NCBI GenBank assembly: GCA_023248415.1
Contig: JAHFEP010000090.1
Coordinates: 1 to 10,863 of the forward strand
Length of the DNA: 10,863 bases
Reading direction: 5' to 3'
Source: Nitrospirota bacterium
Lineage (GTDB): Bacteria > Nitrospirota > CAKKRA01 > 9FT-COMBO-42-15
The position numbers were made by a program, and so were the translations under genes. The notes under the pieces were generated by a model that did not search any database, was not told where the DNA came from, and saw only the letters and a list, made by a program, of their open reading frames with translations. Within the stretch, counting starts at the first letter, position 1. The number at the start of each line of letters is the position of its first letter. Positions 7,213 through 10,863 of the stretch are shown here, one piece after another.

Positions 7213-7228
7213 TGGCATCAGTTATGCA
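7213..7228 (+). promoter_or_regulatory. Sigma-54 promoter for the Met-rich secreted protein
   Basis: The sequence TGGCATCAGTTATGCA carries the invariant GG (7214-7215) and GC (7226-7227) with exactly the canonical 10 bases between them. TGGCA is perfect in the -24 box; ATGC replaces TTGC in the -12 box. The predicted start is about 7239, giving a leader of about 18 nt that begins just before the strong ribosome-binding site. It lies downstream of a sigma-54 activator gene and directly before a small secreted-protein gene, which makes chance less likely. Confidence 0.6.
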
Positions 7229-7241
7229 ATAGTGTATTAGC

Positions 7242-7250
7242 AAGGAGGTG
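7242..7250 (+). promoter_or_regulatory. Strong Shine-Dalgarno deciding the start of the Met-rich protein
   Basis: AAGGAGGTG, continuing into ATT, is nearly the full complement of the 16S rRNA 3' end. It ends 6 nt before ATG 7257. The in-frame GTG at 7248 is part of this site and so is not the start. Confidence 0.8.
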
Positions 7251-7256
7251 ATTAAA

Positions 7257-7667
7257 ATGAAAAGGCCATTATTAGTAGCTTCAACAGTTCTTATCTTATT
7301 AGTTTTTGGTGCAATCGCTATTGCACAGCCAGGATGGGGCGACGGCTACGGCATGATGGGAAGAGGCATGGGCATGATGGGCGGAATGATGCATGGCGGA
7401 TATTCTGGCGGCGGACCAGGTTTTAGCGGACCGGATAATTGCCCGTATCATGACCTAACTGTCGGCGCTGCGCCAATAACAAAGGATGAGGCAGCAACCA
7501 TTCTCCAGAATCATCTGAAATGGACAAGGAACCCGAATCTCAAGCTCGGCAAGATAACTGAGAAGGAAAAGGGCTTTGAGGCAGAGATTGTTACAAAGGA
7601 CAACTCGCTTGTAAACAAGATTTTCATTGACAAAGAAACAGGAAGAACCAGACCTGTGTACAATTAG
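7257..7667 (+). CDS. Secreted Met/Gly-rich protein with PepSY-like C-terminal domain
   Basis: From ATG 7257 the protein is 136 residues. Residues 1-23 are a Sec signal peptide (MKR, hydrophobic core, predicted cut AIA|Q). The mature N-terminus is Gly/Met-rich, with seven Met among residues 33-45 plus His46, then Cys62 and His65. Such methionine clusters often bind copper(I), silver(I) or other soft metals. Residues about 72-135 (start PITKDEAATILQNHL, a beta segment, end IDKETGRTRPVY) have the helix-plus-beta-hairpin pattern of PepSY-like domains; this fold call is by eye. The protein is probably periplasmic. A sigma-54 promoter and very strong ribosome-binding site point to high, regulated expression by the upstream kinase-regulator pair. 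Its genomic role parallels ZraP, but I see no ZraP/CpxP-type features. Metal binding is inferred, not shown. Confidence 0.8.
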   Translation: MKRPLLVASTVLILLVFGAIAIAQPGWGDGYGMMGRGMGMMGGMMHGGYSGGGPGFSGPDNCPYHDLTVGAAPITKDEAATILQNHLKWTRNPNLKLGKITEKEKGFEAEIVTKDNSLVNKIFIDKETGRTRPVYN

Positions 7668-7672
7668 TAATT

Positions 7673-7740
7673 TACCCCCACCCCCCTTTAATTCCCCCCT
7701 TGATAAGGGGGGATACAGAGGGGTTCAAGGGGGAGGGTAT
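7673..7740. repeat. Dispersed C/G-rich palindromic repeat, copy 2, intergenic
   Basis: The core ATTCCCCCCTT, a short loop and AAGGGGGGAT (about 7691-7714) form a strong hairpin. Outer C-rich (from 7673) and G-rich (to 7740) arms extend the imperfect symmetry. Positions 7681-7725 match copy 1 at 441-485 at 40 of 45 bases. It begins 5 nt after the Met-rich protein's stop, where it could act as an mRNA 3'-end stabiliser or partial terminator; no T-run follows the core hairpin. A separate perfect 9-bp inverted pair, CAAGGGGGA (7726-7734) and TCCCCCTTG (7787-7795), lets its right arm pair further downstream as well. Confidence 0.85.
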
Positions 7741-7828
7741 CATTTATTAGATGCAGGAGCGTTATATATTTTGCCCCTACTCTTTTTCCCCCTTGCAATA
7801 TCACCCTCTTTTTTAGTAAATTAGTGTT

Positions 7829-9034
7829 ATGGCTTTAATCAAAATAGTCTTTATCTTTGCATTGATTGTCTTTTTTATCCGCTTGAAATGGAATTTAGGT
7901 CTTGTGATGCTCATTGGCGCGCTTTTTGTTGGCATCCTTTTTTCCATGCCAGCAGAGATGATTGGCAAAAGTATTGTTGCCGGGCTGATTGATGCAACCA
8001 CAATTCATCTTATCCTTGCACTTGCAATGATAATGGTCTTGGAAAATGTCTTGAGAAAAACTGAAAATCTCCAGAAGATGGTTAATTCCCTGAAGGGCCT
8101 GATAAAAGACCACAGGATTGTAATGGCGTTTATGCCTGCTGTAATCGGCCTGCTTCCTTCTATCGGCGGAGCAAGGTTTTCAGCGCCTTTTGTAGAAGAG
8201 ACAAGCAAGGGCATGAATCTAACAGCAGAAAAAAAGAGCTTCATAAATTACTGGTTCAGGCACCCATGGGAGTTCACCATACCATTATATCCGGGGATAA
8301 TACTTGCCTCTGGCATTTCACATATACCGCTCAAATCAATAATACTTGCCCAGATGCCTTTTAGCCTCGCAGTTATTATAGGGGGCGTTATATTTGGATT
8401 AAAGGGAATAAAGGATGAGGCGCCGCCAGCAGGAGAAATAAGCGCCAAAGAATATCTTCTGCCGTTCATTTTAAGCATACTTCCTGTTATTGCCATCTTC
8501 TTCTTTGTATTAATAATCGGGCTTGACATAAGCCTTTCAATGGCAATTGTGATAATAGCCCTGTTTATTATTTACAGATATACATTAAAAAATATTGCAG
8601 CAGCCCTTAAAGAGAGCATTTCAATAAACTATCTCCTCATGGTTATTGGCATAATGATATTTAAAACTACCATTGACAAATCAGGTGCGCTGCCTGCACT
8701 TTCTGAATCATTTTCATCAAGCGGACTTCCTCTCGGCATTATCCTGTTTACACTTCCTTTCATTGTAGGTATATTAACAGGCATCACCGTTGCCTTTGTG
8801 GGTGTAACATTTCCATTGATATATCTCATGCTTCAGGAAAATGGATTTAGCATCGGTCTTATGGCCTTTGCCTTTGCAGGCGGTTATATCGGCGTGCTTC
8901 TTTCGCCTGTACACATGTGTCTTGTCCTGACAAAGGAGTATTTTAAAGCAGAGTGGTTAGGCATATACAGGCTGATTGCAATTCCAAGCCTAATTGTCTT
9001 TATTGCTGCTGTTGTGAGGTTATGGATAGGATGA
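7829..9034 (+). CDS. DUF401 family integral membrane protein (permease-like)
   Basis: This 401-residue, very hydrophobic protein has about 10-11 predicted membrane segments (for example 2-18, 22-40, 53-72, 98-118, 170-192, 208-231, 236-250, 300-330, 343-362, 380-399). Conserved-looking loop motifs are PAVIGLLPSIGGARFSAP (103-120), PLYPGI (152-157) and LSPVHMCLVL (358-367). I recognise this as the DUF401 type, related in layout to ion-transporter-superfamily anion carriers such as DcuC and GntP. The transported compound is unknown. The soluble loop KGIKDEAPPAGEISAKE (192-208) divides two halves, as in such carriers. The start lacks a clear ribosome-binding site, but the N-terminus begins a membrane segment directly. 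It shares ATGA with the following lipoprotein gene, so the two are probably translationally coupled. The upstream gap holds the C/G-rich repeat. Confidence 0.8.
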   Translation: MALIKIVFIFALIVFFIRLKWNLGLVMLIGALFVGILFSMPAEMIGKSIVAGLIDATTIHLILALAMIMVLENVLRKTENLQKMVNSLKGLIKDHRIVMAFMPAVIGLLPSIGGARFSAPFVEETSKGMNLTAEKKSFINYWFRHPWEFTIPLYPGIILASGISHIPLKSIILAQMPFSLAVIIGGVIFGLKGIKDEAPPAGEISAKEYLLPFILSILPVIAIFFFVLIIGLDISLSMAIVIIALFIIYRYTLKNIAAALKESISINYLLMVIGIMIFKTTIDKSGALPALSESFSSSGLPLGIILFTLPFIVGILTGITVAFVGVTFPLIYLMLQENGFSIGLMAFAFAGGYIGVLLSPVHMCLVLTKEYFKAEWLGIYRLIAIPSLIVFIAAVVRLWIG

Positions 9035-10572
9035 AATATATTATACCACTACTTTTAATTATTTTATTAACAGCCTGTGCACCTGTGAAGACTTTTAGAA
9101 TAGACAGCAACTATGTCTATTCTCAAGAAAAGATTATCTACAACAAGGCATATCTTGAGATTAAGGATAATACTTATCTGCTGCACCTTAAAGGCTCCCA
9201 CCGCGAGATGGGTTATCAGTATGGAAAACTTCTTGGCTATAAATTTAACAACACGCTCCAGGCCTTTGAGAGCCTTTTTCCAAAGATACCAATGGGCTCA
9301 TTCGGAAGATGGCTCTTAAACAGATATGTATATTACAAAGCAGGGAAGATTGAGAAATATGTGCCGGCAGACTATGTTGAAGAAATGAAGGGCATGGCTG
9401 ACTCCTTTGCAGACTATGACCCTGATTACCGCATCCTGCTCTTCTTTCATATCCTCCATGACCTTGGCCATAACTTTGCAAGCTCTGCCTTTGCTGTTTC
9501 AGAAGGGGCGACACCTGATGGAAAACTTTTAATTGGCAGGAATGCTGACCTTGGCAATGAAGGGACATTTGACAATCTTAAGACCATTATCTTTTATGAA
9601 CCTGACAAAGGCAACTCCTTTGTCTCTATCTGCTGGCCTGGTATGGTTGGCGTTATATCAGGGATGAATGACAAAGGCATTGTTGTTTCTGTAATGTCAT
9701 CCCGCTCTACTGATGTATCTATGGAAGGCATGCCCATATCATTTTTATTAAAAAAGATATTGCAGTATTCCAGCACAATTGACGAGGCAATAAAAATTAT
9801 CTCTGAAACGCCGAGGATGTCTTCATCAAGCATTATAGTTGGAGATGGCAAGACTAATGAGGCAGTTGTTGTAGAGGCATCAGCAAAAAAGACGGCTGTA
9901 AGAAAATCCGAAAGAGGGATTATTTTTCAGACAAACCACTATGTAAGTAAAATCTATAAAGACGACCCGAAGAATATCGCAGCCCGTGATAAAGGAAACA
10001 GTATGCCGAGATTTATGCGATTAGAAAAACTCATTGTTGAAAACTATGGAAAGATAACAAAGGAGAAGGTAATAGAATTCTTACGCGACCATAAGGATAT
10101 AAATAACAGGCGATTGCCTTATAGGGAAAAGGCAGGAATAAACCGCATTGATACATCGTATTCAATCTTATTCTCTCCTTCTGAATTAAAATTCTATCTT
10201 GCAAAGCCGCCTGGCGCTTATGGCAGGTTTATGGCATTTGATTTTAAGGGGAGGATTGACGGCGCTGATTATCCTGAAGACCAATATATAAAAACAGATG
10301 CCTTTAAAAATGAACTTTTATCAGAAGATGCTTTGCAGGAAGCAGAGGATTTTGTAAAAGAGGGCTATCTGCCAGAGGCAGTTGACCAGTTAAAAAGGGC
10401 AATAACATTTCACCCTGACAATTATTTTGCATATAAGATGTTAGGAGAGCTTTATATTAACATAGGATTGTATAAAGAGGCTGAAGCAGCATTCAAAAAG
10501 GTTCTTGAAATAGATCCGCCGAATACAGAGATTATTGAGGAAAGCAAAAAATATCCAAACCGTGCTGATTGA
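9031..10572 (+). CDS. Lipoprotein with C45/AAT-type Ntn-hydrolase domain and TPR repeats
   Basis: From ATG 9031 (in the ATGA overlap; a GAGGT about 10 nt upstream) the protein has 513 residues. A lipoprotein signal ends in LTAC with lipid-anchored Cys16. The central domain (about 45-420) resembles penicillin acyl-CoA acyltransferase-like C45 Ntn hydrolases: HREMGYQYGKLLG (57-69), SSAFAVSEGATPDGKLLIGRNAD (start 151), GMNDKGIVVS (211-220) and TNHYV (301-305). The family cleaves amide bonds and self-processes at a nucleophile at the start of the CSxFA-type motif. Here that position is Ser151 (AGC), not Cys. C-terminal residues about 436-503 form two TPRs (EAVDQLKRAITFHPDN, then EAEAAFKKVLEIDPPN). 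A frame extension to GTG 8953 would bury the signal peptide and is rejected. It probably acts at the envelope with the DUF401 protein; the substrate is unknown. Confidence 0.85.
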   Translation: MKYIIPLLLIILLTACAPVKTFRIDSNYVYSQEKIIYNKAYLEIKDNTYLLHLKGSHREMGYQYGKLLGYKFNNTLQAFESLFPKIPMGSFGRWLLNRYVYYKAGKIEKYVPADYVEEMKGMADSFADYDPDYRILLFFHILHDLGHNFASSAFAVSEGATPDGKLLIGRNADLGNEGTFDNLKTIIFYEPDKGNSFVSICWPGMVGVISGMNDKGIVVSVMSSRSTDVSMEGMPISFLLKKILQYSSTIDEAIKIISETPRMSSSSIIVGDGKTNEAVVVEASAKKTAVRKSERGIIFQTNHYVSKIYKDDPKNIAARDKGNSMPRFMRLEKLIVENYGKITKEKVIEFLRDHKDINNRRLPYREKAGINRIDTSYSILFSPSELKFYLAKPPGAYGRFMAFDFKGRIDGADYPEDQYIKTDAFKNELLSEDALQEAEDFVKEGYLPEAVDQLKRAITFHPDNYFAYKMLGELYINIGLYKEAEAAFKKVLEIDPPNTEIIEESKKYPNRAD

Positions 10573-10835
10573 TACTGATATAGCCATTGACTATTTAAGG
10601 GGGTGTGTCCTCTGCAAAGGATACAGAAAATTTTGTCAATGCCTGCAATATAGAGCATGTCACGATTGAAATAGCAAAAAGAGGCGGTGAGATTTACAAG
10701 CATTACAGAAAGCAGGGGATAACCCTAACCTCCACCGATTGCCTTATCAATGCTACTGCCATAACCAGAGAACATAAGATAGCAACAAGAAACAAAGAGC
10801 ATTACCCTGATAAAAAGATGTTATGGAAACATTAA
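10562..10835 (+). pseudogene. Broken VapC-type PIN-domain toxin gene
   Basis: GTG 10562 opens the typical PIN N-terminus LIDTDIAIDYLRG, which contains the first catalytic Asp residues. That frame stops about 20 codons later. The typical PIN C-terminus continues one frame over, from about 10605: AKRGGEIYKHYRKQ, STDCLINATAI with a conserved Asp, then ATRNKEHYPDKKMLWKH to TAA at 10833-10835. The two parts total only about 91 codons against about 130 for an intact VapC. The central part with the usual SxxTxxEL glutamate is absent. The gene therefore carries a frame break and an internal loss near 10601-10615 and should be inactive. No VapB-like antitoxin lies upstream; its start overlaps the last 11 bp of the lipoprotein gene. 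Confidence 0.72.
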
Positions 10836-10863
10836 ACACCTGAGGCTGCTTAATATTGAGGAA

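Noticed and set aside
7691..7714. GC-rich hairpin as a classical intrinsic terminator for the Met-rich gene
   Set aside because: No run of T follows the stem, and the same sequence occurs inside a coding region at 440-486, so it is better described as a dispersed repeat.
7627..7824. A 65-residue plus-strand frame over the C/G-rich repeat
   Set aside because: It begins inside the Met-rich protein gene and translates the palindrome into low-complexity Pro/Gly sequence; it looks like a by-product of the repeat.
8953..9030. N-terminal extension of the C45 lipoprotein from GTG 8953
   Set aside because: It would overlap the DUF401 gene by over 80 bp and place 26 residues in front of a textbook lipoprotein signal; ATG 9031 with the ATGA overlap fits better.

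Overview
The window looks like chromosomal DNA from a Gram-negative, AT-leaning, probably anaerobic or uncultured bacterium. A Nitrospirota- or Desulfobacterota-like lineage is my inference from gene content, codon use and repeat types; no taxonomic marker is present. Supporting signs are a lipoprotein with a lipobox, a secreted protein with a Sec signal, sigma-54 control, a cobalamin-type radical SAM protein, a PEP-synthase/PPDK regulator, and GC-rich dispersed palindromes lying in AT-rich DNA. There is no rRNA, tRNA, CRISPR array or complete insertion sequence.

Left part, minus strand. Positions 1-854 hold the N-terminal 284 residues of a MalT/LuxR-type STAND ATPase regulator that runs off the left edge. 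A copy of a dispersed C/G-rich palindrome lies in frame inside it. A good sigma-70-like promoter sits just upstream (900-928). Then comes a 455-residue B12-binding-domain radical SAM protein (1139-2506). A compact divergent intergenic region (2507-2692) follows, with back-to-back promoter candidates.

Middle, plus strand. A tight gene run starts with a PEP synthase/PPDK regulatory protein (2693-3514). It continues with a class I SAM methyltransferase (3526-4293), a ZraS/HydH-like membrane histidine kinase (4280-5650) and a ZraR/NtrC-like sigma-54 response regulator (5753-7069). An 82-bp REP-like palindrome separates kinase from regulator. Directly downstream, a well-spaced sigma-54 promoter (7213-7228), with dyad elements upstream, faces a small secreted Met/Gly-rich protein with a PepSY-like C-terminus (7257-7667). 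This has the logic of the enterobacterial Zra circuit (kinase, sigma-54 regulator, periplasmic metal-binding output), but the output protein does not look like ZraP. The kinase sensor domain carries its own Met/His-rich stretch.

Right part, plus strand. After a second copy of the C/G-rich palindrome come a DUF401 membrane permease-like protein (7829-9034) and a lipoprotein overlapping it by 4 bp (9031-10572). The lipoprotein has a C45/AAT-type Ntn-hydrolase domain and C-terminal TPRs; the usual Cys nucleophile appears to be Ser. The window ends with a broken PIN-domain (VapC-type) toxin gene, frameshifted and internally deleted, that overlaps the lipoprotein stop.

The most interesting parts are the Zra-like circuit with a non-ZraP output, the DUF401/C45 pair with the altered nucleophile, and the palindrome carried as coding sequence in the STAND ATPase.
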